From CAWBBA01 sp963729795 (GTDB lineage: Bacteria; Desulfobacterota; Desulfomonilia; Desulfomonilales; Desulfomonilaceae): a stretch of 64,000 nt of DNA. How positions within the stretch are numbered: position 1 is the stretch's first letter; every line of letters begins with the position of its first letter. The stretch is taken from positions 1 through 64,000 of the forward strand of contig CAVSPC010000013.1 in NCBI GenBank assembly GCA_963729795.1, given 5' to 3'. Made by a program: the position numbers and the translations under genes. The notes beneath the pieces were generated by a model that made no database searches, had not been told where the DNA came from, and saw nothing but the letters and a program-made list of their open reading frames with translations. Positions 9,590 through 18,100 of this stretch are shown here, one piece after another.

Positions 9590-10885
9590 ATGGGCAGCAT
9601 GGTTGTTGTTGCCGGCCGAGGTGGGCAAAACGTCCCAACGGGTATCGAGCGGACTGCCGCGCCGTCAGGCAGATTGGTTGTCCCTCCTGCATACATGCAA
9701 GCTTCCGGGGATGTTGCTGTTCAATCAAGCGCGGCAACCGGCGGCATGGCTCTTTTTGGCTGGACCCAGGAAACGGATTTTGATCTGTCTTCGTTCAGCG
9801 TTTATCTTAACACCATAACAACCCCGGGGATCATTTCATGGAGCCTTTCCGAGGTGGATGCGAACGGCGATCCGATCATTGGTGACAGCGATCCGTACGG
9901 TGAAATTGCCAGCGGGCCGAGTGCAGGGGTTTGGCTGCGAACGACATTTGCAGCGGTACAGCTACAGCGCGGGAAAAGATACTGTCTCGTTTTCGGCGTG
10001 ACAGGTTCCTGTGACATTTCCTATTCCGGCCGCAGGCAGAATGCAGCTATAGGTTCGGGGCATCCCCCAGGCTGTTGGAGCAAAACGAGCACGGACGGAG
10101 GTATGACTTGGTCTAATCTTCAGCAGGATTCGCGGCCGGCTCTCCTGAATTTGGTGCTCAATTCCACTGCCCATCACTGCCCTCAACTTTATTACGGCCA
10201 ATATTCCGGCGAGTCCGTGTACCTGCCGGGTCTGGGCCTACGAACTATTCCTTCGGCGGGAATAGCTTTTGATTGCGAAAACCTGGCTCCTGACGCTCTT
10301 TACAATGTGTATTTGTGGGACAATGCCGGCACGCTGACATTGGAGGCCGCCACCGCGGGTCGCACAACGAGCGAGGGGATCGAGATCAAATCCGGATCGC
10401 CGGGAGGGCTTTATCTAGGGCTCATCTATCCCATTGAGAGACAGCCCGGCTTTCAGGCCCCAATCAGAGTACCTGACTGGATGGGAGTATATAACGCCCA
10501 CAGCCAACGTGCGACCCTCGTGGGCAAGCCAAATCCTTACTCGGCTGCCACGGAAGGTTCGGGTTCAGACACCAATTGGGTTGCTATCGGCGATTTCACG
10601 GCCAAATTTGTTACAGGGGAGCAATGCCGGTTGTCGTCGGATTTCAGCCTCGCGTCCGTGAACTCCGCAAGACTTACCATCTTGCTGGATGGAGTGGCCC
10701 CGCCTCATGTTCCCATAGCATGGACTACGCGCACATCGGATCTGGTCTCTGTTCACGCGGAATTCGTGCTGCCTGAAGGGTGTCACACGATTTGCCCTGC
10801 AGCGTCCGGATGGCCTGTTTTCGATTATTCACTATACGATCCGATATACGGGAGCAGTTCATTGACGGGAGAGATGATGGCGTAA
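9590..10885 (+). CDS. Beta-rich phage structural protein
   Basis: This 431-residue protein has no signal peptide and is rich in Ser, Thr, Gly and aromatic residues. It resembles surface or fibre proteins in composition: a central lectin-like beta region (WTQETDFDLSSFSVYLNT) and a C-terminal domain with ARLTILLDG. AGGTGA precedes the ATG. No enzymatic motif was seen. It could be a head fibre, a tail spike or an adhesion protein; context only supports a virion role. Confidence 0.55.
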   Translation: MGSMVVVAGRGGQNVPTGIERTAAPSGRLVVPPAYMQASGDVAVQSSAATGGMALFGWTQETDFDLSSFSVYLNTITTPGIISWSLSEVDANGDPIIGDSDPYGEIASGPSAGVWLRTTFAAVQLQRGKRYCLVFGVTGSCDISYSGRRQNAAIGSGHPPGCWSKTSTDGGMTWSNLQQDSRPALLNLVLNSTAHHCPQLYYGQYSGESVYLPGLGLRTIPSAGIAFDCENLAPDALYNVYLWDNAGTLTLEAATAGRTTSEGIEIKSGSPGGLYLGLIYPIERQPGFQAPIRVPDWMGVYNAHSQRATLVGKPNPYSAATEGSGSDTNWVAIGDFTAKFVTGEQCRLSSDFSLASVNSARLTILLDGVAPPHVPIAWTTRTSDLVSVHAEFVLPEGCHTICPAASGWPVFDYSLYDPIYGSSSLTGEMMA

Positions 10886-10990
10886 AGCATGTGGGGCTTT
10901 GTTCGAACTGCGAGAAGTGGAGGGAAAACAGAACCCTCCGTGGTCTATTAGGTCTATGCGCTGAATGATTTCCGTCCGAGAGGATTGTAA

Positions 10991-11344
10991 ATGTCCCCAA
11001 ACATGTCCGACCGCGAATTGCTCGAACACCTCAGGCTTGACGTGGCAGTCATCAAAGAGAAGCTCCCACTTCTCGAAAAAATCAGCAATTGCCTGAACAA
11101 CTTAAAGAGCAACTGCCGAATTCGGCACGAGGAATTGGAGCGAGCACGCCATCGGCGGCACGAAAGACACGAAGTACGATTCTCCGAGCTGGAAACAGCA
11201 CAAAGAATGGCCCACACCTTTTACGAAGCTCACGCTTCATGGACAAACAGGCATAGGGCCCTCTTCTGGTCCTCCGTGGTGGCGGTGGCTACTTCGGCGC
11301 AGGTATTGGCCACAGTTGTCATACACTTCTTGTCGGGACATTGA
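10991..11344 (+). CDS. Coiled-coil protein with C-terminal membrane anchor
   Basis: This 117-residue protein has heptad-like leucines at 10-45, a very basic His/Arg stretch at 47-62 and one transmembrane segment at about 92-113 (FWSSVVAVATSAQVLATVVIHFL). ATG at 10991 follows GAGGATT. Single-span phage proteins of this shape include holin-associated and spanin-like proteins, but the main lysis cassette begins 1.6 kb further on. The role is unknown. Confidence 0.5.
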   Translation: MSPNMSDRELLEHLRLDVAVIKEKLPLLEKISNCLNNLKSNCRIRHEELERARHRRHERHEVRFSELETAQRMAHTFYEAHASWTNRHRALFWSSVVAVATSAQVLATVVIHFLSGH

Positions 11345-11459
11345 GCCACGGAATCAGAACTAACGAGACCGCAGAGTAAAACACAATTTATTCAACGTTA
11401 TGCGCGTCATCAGTGCGAATAGCCGTGCCGCATTGGATAGACGTGCACTGAAAATAGGA

Positions 11460-11500
11460 TTCTCCGCGGCCTCTGCGTTCTCCGCGGTGGATTATGACTT
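11460..11500. repeat. Degenerate dispersed repeat, left of the radical SAM gene
   Basis: CTCCGCGGCCTCTGCGTTCTCCGCGGTGG is here; a degenerate reverse-complement partner lies near 12660-12690 on the other side of the radical SAM gene. The pair therefore brackets that gene as inverted repeats. Confidence 0.55.
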
Positions 11501-11537
11501 GGGAGCTTGTCGCGAAACCCGGACTCGTGCCGAATTT

Positions 11538-12635
11538 TCAAGGCCCTCCGGTCCGATGCCCCTTGATCGCATGAGGATTGGACTTCAGATAATTGCTCAG
11601 ATGGAGTTGTTCATGAACCACGCCACATTTCAAGCAGGGATGTTCCAACTGAGCCGGCAAACTATCGACTGCTCGAGGGTCAAAGAAGCTTCTTGCCGTA
11701 GCGAACATTTCGTTTTGACGGATTTTTGATATGTCTTCTCCTGTGTATTCGGCCAGGTCGTCTTTCTTGAAGTACAGATAGCAGCACGGAGCTATTCCCC
11801 CATCGGACTGCAAAACTACAGTGTGCCAGAGTTGATGACAAAATTTCTCAGAAATGTAGTGTCCGGAGTCCTTCTTCCCTTGCACGAGAGCTTCGTCAGG
11901 GCCTCCGCCATGCACGACTCTGAACACGTCGACGCCAAGGTCCGCGGCCAACTTTCGCGCTGATTCCACTTCTTGCAGATTGTGGCGGAAGGTCAAGAAC
12001 TTCCACTCAATCACCGGGTACCGTGCATGTTTCCTTTTTTTGTATTCTACAATTAGCCGCGTGTTATCCAACACGGATGCGAGTTTTCCGGTGCGGTGAT
12101 ATTGCTCGTACGTCTTCTGGCTGGCCCCGCTAATGCTGACCACAAGGTAATCGAGACCGGCATCACATAAGTCTTCCAAAACCTGCTTTCTGCCGGCATT
12201 CAAATTCGTCGATATTGACGTGAATATGCCTCCAGTGTGGCAGGTGCCAATCATCGCGGCTATTTCAGGATGAAGGAGAGGCTCACCCCAATTGTAAAGA
12301 GATGCGCTGATCAGATATGGACCAAGCTCATCCACCAATTGTTTCACTTTAGCTGGATCGATAAGTGTCTGCGTGCGGCCGTTATCACGGCGAGACCCTG
12401 TAGGGCAATAAGGGCATTGTAGATTGCAACGGCTATTAACGTCGATAACTGCCACGTACGGCAGCGAATGAGGGCGCGCGACACGTCGCATTTTTTCCGT
12501 CTGGCATCGCAGCAAATTGGAAATTTTCCGAGGTGTCAGATATCGCGTAAAGACCGGCCCAAGAGAGGCCATTCTCCTTAAGGAGCCGAGATTATACGGA
12601 ATCAAGTTTCTCACGACAAAAAAGGGCCTCCTCAT
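11538..12635 (-). CDS. Radical SAM/SPASM-type enzyme
   Basis: This protein of about 365 residues uses a [4Fe-4S] cluster and S-adenosylmethionine for radical chemistry. The cluster motif CxxxCxxC is CNLQCPYC, followed by WGEPLLHP (the SAM-contacting GEP region), STNLNAG and VVSISGA. The C-terminus has further cysteines (CCYLYF, then HPCLKCG) suggesting a SPASM or twitch-like auxiliary cluster. The ATG at 12635 is preferred; the longer frame upstream reads through the dispersed repeat (SAFSACSAV). It is the only minus-strand gene within 24 kb of plus-strand virion genes, bracketed by inverted degenerate repeats. The substrate is unknown; relatives modify peptides or act in cofactor and sugar metabolism. 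Confidence 0.8.
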   Translation of the reverse strand: MRRPFFVVRNLIPYNLGSLRRMASLGPVFTRYLTPRKISNLLRCQTEKMRRVARPHSLPYVAVIDVNSRCNLQCPYCPTGSRRDNGRTQTLIDPAKVKQLVDELGPYLISASLYNWGEPLLHPEIAAMIGTCHTGGIFTSISTNLNAGRKQVLEDLCDAGLDYLVVSISGASQKTYEQYHRTGKLASVLDNTRLIVEYKKRKHARYPVIEWKFLTFRHNLQEVESARKLAADLGVDVFRVVHGGGPDEALVQGKKDSGHYISEKFCHQLWHTVVLQSDGGIAPCCYLYFKKDDLAEYTGEDISKIRQNEMFATARSFFDPRAVDSLPAQLEHPCLKCGVVHEQLHLSNYLKSNPHAIKGHRTGGP

Positions 12636-12987
12636 GGCTAAAATCAAACAGCAATAACCCACCGCCGAGCACGCAGAGAACGCTGAGAGGTCTGTTTTCT
12701 GTGCATGCCTGAGCGATGAGCCGCGGCAAATTCCGATCCGTGACAGTAAGGGCAATACCCGACCGAAGTGCGGCCGGTTACTCACCTGTACCTGAATAAG
12801 CTATCTTTTTCTCGGCGCTCTCTGCGGTGCATCCTGAATGCCGGCTGAACGTCTGCACCAAGTGAGTCAGAACAGCGCCGGGGAACTTCGCCATAATAGA
12901 CCAAAATCTCTTTTCGCAACAGGAATTCGGTCCGGCAAAAGTGGCTTGGAATTCAGCAAGCCTGAAACCTCTTAACTAGGAGGCGTT
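12636..12987. other. Gap with two degenerate repeats
   Basis: No gene. Copies of the dispersed element lie at about 12660-12690 (CACCGCCGAGCACGCAGAGAACGC) and 12812-12832 (CTCGGCGCTCTCTGCGG). This gap must contain the radical SAM promoter on the minus strand, and TAGGAGG at 12977-12983 serves the next plus-strand gene. Confidence 0.5.
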
Positions 12988-13287
12988 ATGTTGAGAGAAA
13001 TCAAACAGTGGATCATTGCATCGACCGCCGGGGGCCTCGGAATCGCCGCATTGCTTCTCGTGAGCCCGTGGGTCCTCCCGGACGATCCGACCGCTCTCTT
13101 GCGCTACGTCATCATTAGAGCAATTGCGGTCTTGATGGGCATGATAGCCCTGACCGGAGGAATGCTTTTCGTGGATTTCATAACCCCTGACGATTGGATG
13201 GACGGAATTGGGAAAGACCATACGGCTTCAGCTATTCTCATGTCTGCTGTCGTGCTTGTTATTGGCGCAATTCTTTGCTGGACCTGA
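12988..13287 (+). CDS. Holin-like membrane protein
   Basis: This is a 99-residue protein with three predicted membrane spans at about 9-31, 40-63 and 78-98 and short loops, the size and topology of a class I holin, which permeabilises the inner membrane to time lysis. TAGGAGG lies 4 nt upstream of the ATG. The end of the gene overlaps the start of an NlpC/P60-type peptidase by 80 nt in another frame. Holin assignment is from topology and position before two cell-wall hydrolases. Confidence 0.6.
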   Translation: MLREIKQWIIASTAGGLGIAALLLVSPWVLPDDPTALLRYVIIRAIAVLMGMIALTGGMLFVDFITPDDWMDGIGKDHTASAILMSAVVLVIGAILCWT

Positions 13288-13726
13288 CGCCTGGGGCCTC
13301 TCTCCAGCTTACCAAAGGTCCCTGAAACGGCAGTTAACATTCATCATTGCAAAACATCCGAAATATCTCTGGGGCGGCAGTGACAACCTCGATCTGGGAC
13401 TGGACTGCTCAGGCTACATGTTTCTAGCTTCCAAATGGGCCGGAATTCCTGGGATCACTCGCACAACGGCGTTGCGCATGTCGCTGGGATTGGGCGGATG
13501 GCAAGGCAAGGACATCGACATAACTCAGGCTCATGAATGTGACCTATCATTTTGGACGTTCAATGTAGAAAGGCCCAACGGCCACGTCGGAGCCTTCCTC
13601 CGCGGCCCTCAAAATGCACTGCGAGTCACTCACGCCAGCGTGAAAAGAGGGATCGTGCTTGATCGGCTCGATGGGCTGCTCCTGCAAAAACTAACCAAGG
13701 TTCGAAGACTAACCATAGGAGACTGA
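13208..13726 (+). CDS. NlpC/P60-type endopeptidase with signal peptide
   Basis: This 172-residue cell-wall hydrolase probably cleaves peptidoglycan stem peptides. Residues 1-30 look like a Sec signal or signal-arrest segment (KTIRLQLFSCLLSCLLL ... AWG). The catalytic Cys is in LDCSGYMF (Cys67), the likely His is in NGHVG (His126) and a third polar residue may be His142. The only start that keeps the signal segment is TTG at 13208, inside the upstream membrane gene, so the leader is encoded in an overlapping frame. It is 2 nt from the next small membrane gene. Exported activity would mean lysis that is partly holin-independent. Confidence 0.7.
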   Translation: MGKTIRLQLFSCLLSCLLLAQFFAGPDAWGLSPAYQRSLKRQLTFIIAKHPKYLWGGSDNLDLGLDCSGYMFLASKWAGIPGITRTTALRMSLGLGGWQGKDIDITQAHECDLSFWTFNVERPNGHVGAFLRGPQNALRVTHASVKRGIVLDRLDGLLLQKLTKVRRLTIGD

Positions 13727-13728
13727 AA

Positions 13729-13926
13729 ATGGATTCAACAAAGGTATGGTGGACGTCAAAAACAATATGGACGAATGTCATTGCCTTGATAGGGTCAGTT
13801 GTTATCGCTGTCGGCTTTGATCCCGGACGTTGGGCTGAGATTTCCACCGTTTCACTATCTGTGGTGAACCTGATTCTCAGGCTCTACACGCGGGAGCCCA
13901 TTTCTCTCGATTCTGGGGGGAATTGA
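13729..13926 (+). CDS. Small phage membrane protein, holin-like
   Basis: This 65-residue protein has the pattern WWTSKTIWTN followed by one hydrophobic span (15-30) and a weaker second one (40-52). Proteins with this opening are frequent in phage lysis cassettes and are usually annotated as holin or holin-associated. AGGAG precedes the ATG, and the stop shares one base with the ATG of the M15 peptidase at 13926. Confidence 0.6.
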   Translation: MDSTKVWWTSKTIWTNVIALIGSVVIAVGFDPGRWAEISTVSLSVVNLILRLYTREPISLDSGGN

Positions 13927-14393
13927 TGGCGCAACACAAAAGGAGACAGAAAGCTTTGCCCGCGGGATCCGGGGAATCCCCGACTTCTGACACGGTTCAA
14001 CAGCCTCGTGCCGACTGGGCGCATATTAGGAATTTCACGCCTCGCGACTTCACGTGCAGATGTGAAGGACTCTGTGGACATCCGGACGTCATTTCACCGG
14101 ATCTGGTGACAAAACTCGATAAGGTCCAAGATCTCATGTGCCTGCCTGTCACCATCCTATGTGGGACCCGATGCGAGAAATTCAATCGAAAATCCGGCGG
14201 CAGAGAACGCTCGGCCCACACGGTCAAAGCTGGAGTAAGTCATGCTGCCGATATCCACTGCCCGGATGCAAGCTTCAGATTTGCGTTCCTCACTGCAGCG
14301 CTCCCTATGTTCAATAGGATAGGCATAGGAAAGGACTTTGTTCATGTTGATGACGATCCTGAATTGCCGCAAAACGCTGTATGGCTTCGGTGA
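13926..14393 (+). CDS. Peptidase M15 family endolysin
   Basis: This 155-residue zinc peptidase of the D-Ala-D-Ala carboxypeptidase/L-Ala-D-Glu endopeptidase type (Peptidase_M15_3) degrades peptidoglycan at lysis. Zinc ligands can be placed at His98 (RSAHTVKAGVSHAADI), Asp109 in the same block and His140 (GKDFVHVD). The N-terminal 45 residues hold the FTPRDFTCRCEG element common to this family. ATG 13926 is favoured over TTG 13923. It has no signal peptide, so it would need the holin-like proteins encoded just upstream. Confidence 0.85.
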   Translation: MAQHKRRQKALPAGSGESPTSDTVQQPRADWAHIRNFTPRDFTCRCEGLCGHPDVISPDLVTKLDKVQDLMCLPVTILCGTRCEKFNRKSGGRERSAHTVKAGVSHAADIHCPDASFRFAFLTAALPMFNRIGIGKDFVHVDDDPELPQNAVWLR

Positions 14394-14407
14394 CCAAAGG
14401 GGAAATC

Positions 14408-15082
14408 ATGGCTACAGCGCAGGATGATACGCAACTTTCCACGTGTGAGGGTAGAGTCGGGACCATCATCGACACTGCTCGGGATCTTTTCAACGAGGCG
14501 GCCGGAGCATTTCTCACTCAGGCATTCATTTTGCGCTGCATCAATCTATGCCAACAGGACATTGCCAAGGATGATTACTGGCGCCGCGAATCCTGGGTTC
14601 CGAGCCTCTCCGGCGTAAACGAGATAGATCTTCTCACGGTCATCCCACAATACCAACATTTGCACCAACTTCGTTTCTGCTCAGGCAGAGACCCGATGAT
14701 CCCTCTGGGGAGTTTTCAAGAATACGAGGAGCTCAAAGCCGCCTCGAACGCACCTGGGCTTCCGGAATATTATGTGGTGCAAAACAGTACAGTGTACGTC
14801 TGGCCGCCGCCCGACCAAGATTTGCAGTCCGGCTTCTGCATCTACCATTCCTATATGCCTGATGATTTAACGTGTTCGGCGGTCAATCCAAACCCTCCTG
14901 TGCCAAAGGCCCACGACATGATGTTCGTGTACTTCGTGCTGAAGCATGCCTTCTTGAGGGACCGTCACGCTCCCGGAGCGGATATCAAGTTTCAAGAGTA
15001 CTCCGCTTTGTACGAACGAGAGAAACAAAAGCTGCTCGCCGCAGGGGATGCCGCGGGGCTTTCTCTAAGGTCCTACAGGTAG
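14408..15082 (+). CDS. Phage head-tail adaptor or tail tube connector protein
   Basis: This 224-residue protein starts at ATG 14408 after AAAGGGGAA; the longer frame from 14381 overlaps the upstream gene. The N-terminal helical part (TIIDTARDLFNE, then LRCINLCQQDIAKDDYWRR), the middle YVWPPPDQD strand and the C-terminal helical EYSALYEREKQKLLA resemble podovirus adaptor (gp4-like) proteins that sit below the portal. Position before the giant tail protein supports this. Specific family membership was not verified. Confidence 0.6.
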   Translation: MATAQDDTQLSTCEGRVGTIIDTARDLFNEAAGAFLTQAFILRCINLCQQDIAKDDYWRRESWVPSLSGVNEIDLLTVIPQYQHLHQLRFCSGRDPMIPLGSFQEYEELKAASNAPGLPEYYVVQNSTVYVWPPPDQDLQSGFCIYHSYMPDDLTCSAVNPNPPVPKAHDMMFVYFVLKHAFLRDRHAPGADIKFQEYSALYEREKQKLLAAGDAAGLSLRSYR

Positions 15083-15143
15083 CCCAAATAAGCCTCACTG
15101 AGCGGTGGGAAGCCTCGCACGGCTTCAAGAAAGGGATACGGCG

Positions 15144-18100
15144 TTGACTCAGGAATCATACCGCACGATCGATCTCTTCGACTGGACTGGTGGGATTGTT
15201 GGCCGAAGACACAACCCCCTCCATTTCCCGGCAAACGCTCTTGCAGCCGGCGAAAATGTCGATCTCACCGATGGATCTCTCCGCACCAGGCCTGGTACGT
15301 CTCTCATGTCCTCCGATTCTCTTCCCGTTGGGGAAGTCATGGCGCTTACTCAGGCCCGGTTCCCCACGCAGGAGGTGAGCTACCTTTTGGCCCAGGTAGG
15401 AAAGTATGCTCCTGAACAGACCGAAGCCAGTTATCAGTTGCTTGTCGGCGGACCGCCCCCGCGAATCGACCATTCGGCGGTGTGGGATGCCCCTAGGCAA
15501 CGTATCCTTGTCTTTGGGGGCTATGGCGAAATCGGTGTGCTCGACGACTTGTGGGCATTCTATCCAGCCACATTGACGTGGACGCAACTTAGCCCTTCAG
15601 GAACACCACCAAGCGCCCGTTCGTGCCAGAGCGCGATCTTTGATCCGACCACGAATAACATGATCGTGTTTGGCGGCTATAGCAATAATGGCTGTGAGAA
15701 CGACGTCTGGCTGCTCAATTGTGCCACGCTCCACTGGAGTCAGGCGGTATGCTCTGGAGATGTTCCCCCCGCTCGGGTACTATCAGCAAGCCTTTTATCG
15801 GGTCTCGGACCACTCGATGCTCATGGCCGGCGGGCTGAATGATGACCAGTCTCCCGCCGAGTATTACTCGGCCTTCGATTATTACAGCCTGGACCTGGCA
15901 TCGTTTGTTTGGACGCAGCACTCGACATCCGGCTATGACGGGCTCGAGAATCCGGCGTTACAGAACCGCTTCCGACACTGCATGGCCTGCGATGACGACA
16001 GTGGTGCGATCTATCTGGTCGGCGGTGAGGTCAATTACGGCCAGGGTTTTGTGGTTGATTGTTGGGAGCTGAACGGAAGCACTTGGGTTCAGAAGCCTAG
16101 TCCTCCCGAAGCGGTTCAGGACAGCGTGGCAATTTTCCACAATGGTCAGTTGATAGTGAGTTGCGAGGATGGGAATTTTCTCTTCTTCGATGGCGATAAT
16201 TGGACAACCACGACACCGGCGAACGTGCCGGCGTTTTTCTGGCATAGCCTTACATTGACGGATGACGGCCGACTTTTCGTATGCTCCAGTGATAACGATT
16301 CATTGGTGGATGCTCGGTTCTTCGTGTACGCGGTCAACGGTGTAGTCGCGGGTGAAGGCACGGGGCCTAGAATCATCGAAAGTTACGGCCTTTATGCCTG
16401 CCCCGATCGTCTCCCGACTTCAACCGGCGTGTTCACAAAAATATATGAGTTCGGTCCTACTTGCGGGGTGTGCAAGTTCGCGGTGCTCAATGACAGGATG
16501 GTGATTACCGAGGGACTTGCAAAGCCTCCCCTCGTGTGGGGCGGCTGCATGGCCGATGACGCCTCGGACTGGATGCATCCTAAGGCAGTCCTTGTCTCAC
16601 AGGACGGCCAGACCTTTTATGATGTGTCGAACTGGGTCTGCGATGCGGATCCCGACACCGTGGCTCAGGTGGGAGGAATAAGGCCGTGGGGTTATATCGC
16701 GATCTGTACTGATATGCCGCTCGTGCAGGGTTTTTATCTGGACATCAAGACCCCGAATGAAGGTGTCGCGGGGATCACGTCCAATACTTTCCAGGCTCCT
16801 CCTGCAGCTATAACCGGAGCGGACGATATCACGCGTCAGGATCTCCGGAACGGGATCATTACCGATTGGGCGCCCTCCGCCGGAAATACCGGCAGCTTCG
16901 TTCAAAAACACTATTTCGTTTCGACAGGCGGAGGGGTGCCTGTTTCTCAGTACAACGGGCAAAGCACACAGGTTGTTCTTCCCTGCACAGCTACCGGCAA
17001 TCCCTTTGCTGTAGGAACGCAAGTCACAATAAGCGGAACAGCGAACTATAACGGAACATTTACCCTTTTGGCCGGCAGTAATAGCAGCCAAATGGTGATT
17101 TCTGCGAACTATGTTGCGGAAGCGTTGACCGATGCTGCTCAATTCCTTCAAGCAAATACTTACATCACGCTCGGGACCGGAAATCAGTGTCCGGACGTTT
17201 TACCTGGGGTTTTGGTAGAAGGTTCCTCCGAAGTGATGATTACCGCGGTCACAGGAGACGGTGCACATGTAGGGACTACGGAGACACCCGGACTTGTGAC
17301 CCTTTCCGCGGCTCTTCCAGCCGGCCCGATATCAGCGATCTACGGCATTCAGGTAACAGCGAATGGAGCAACAATAAACAGCGAGTATCAGAACACTTCA
17401 AGTGAGATTGACAACACTTTGTCGGGTTCGACACCCCTGGCCGGTTACTCGATCCGCATGGTTATCCCGGGCTCGAGCATCACTCAGGATGCGGACCACG
17501 TCCAGATCACTTTGAAGAATGCGGCTGTGTCCCCGCCGCTACCTCCCGTTGCGCCGGGCTGGGCGGCCGTGGCGTGGAAACTCAGGCAGGCAATCAAATG
17601 GAAGGCCGTCTCGATCGTCCCCAGGGATGGAGCAACAGCGAACGGCACAACCGCACCGACGCCGGTTACGTTCAATAATGGCCGTGCGGCGTCAACGCTC
17701 GGGACGTCCTACGGAGGCACATTCACCAGCGACAAGATCCCCTTAAACGTGACATCAGGCCAGGATCTTCTTCTGATCCTGGATCTCGATTGGTCGTACA
17801 ATTCCGTCTGGGATGGGCGTCAGTTCAGATCGGGAGAACTGCCGAGCGTTGTCGGGACGTCTTATATCAAAGATTACGGGTGGGGAAATGCAGGTGCGTC
17901 GGCAGATCAGCAGATTGTGGACGGCTTCACAGAAGTTCCGTTCATCTATGCCCTCTCGCAATTCGTCGGCACGGACATTCTCGCCATATCGCCGAAAGAT
18001 AATGTCGCAGTGACGACCGATCTGCTCCAGTTCAATACGAATCAGTATGAGGCCGTTGACAGCGTGACGGTTCAGGAGAACAAACCCGGAACTTCCACGA

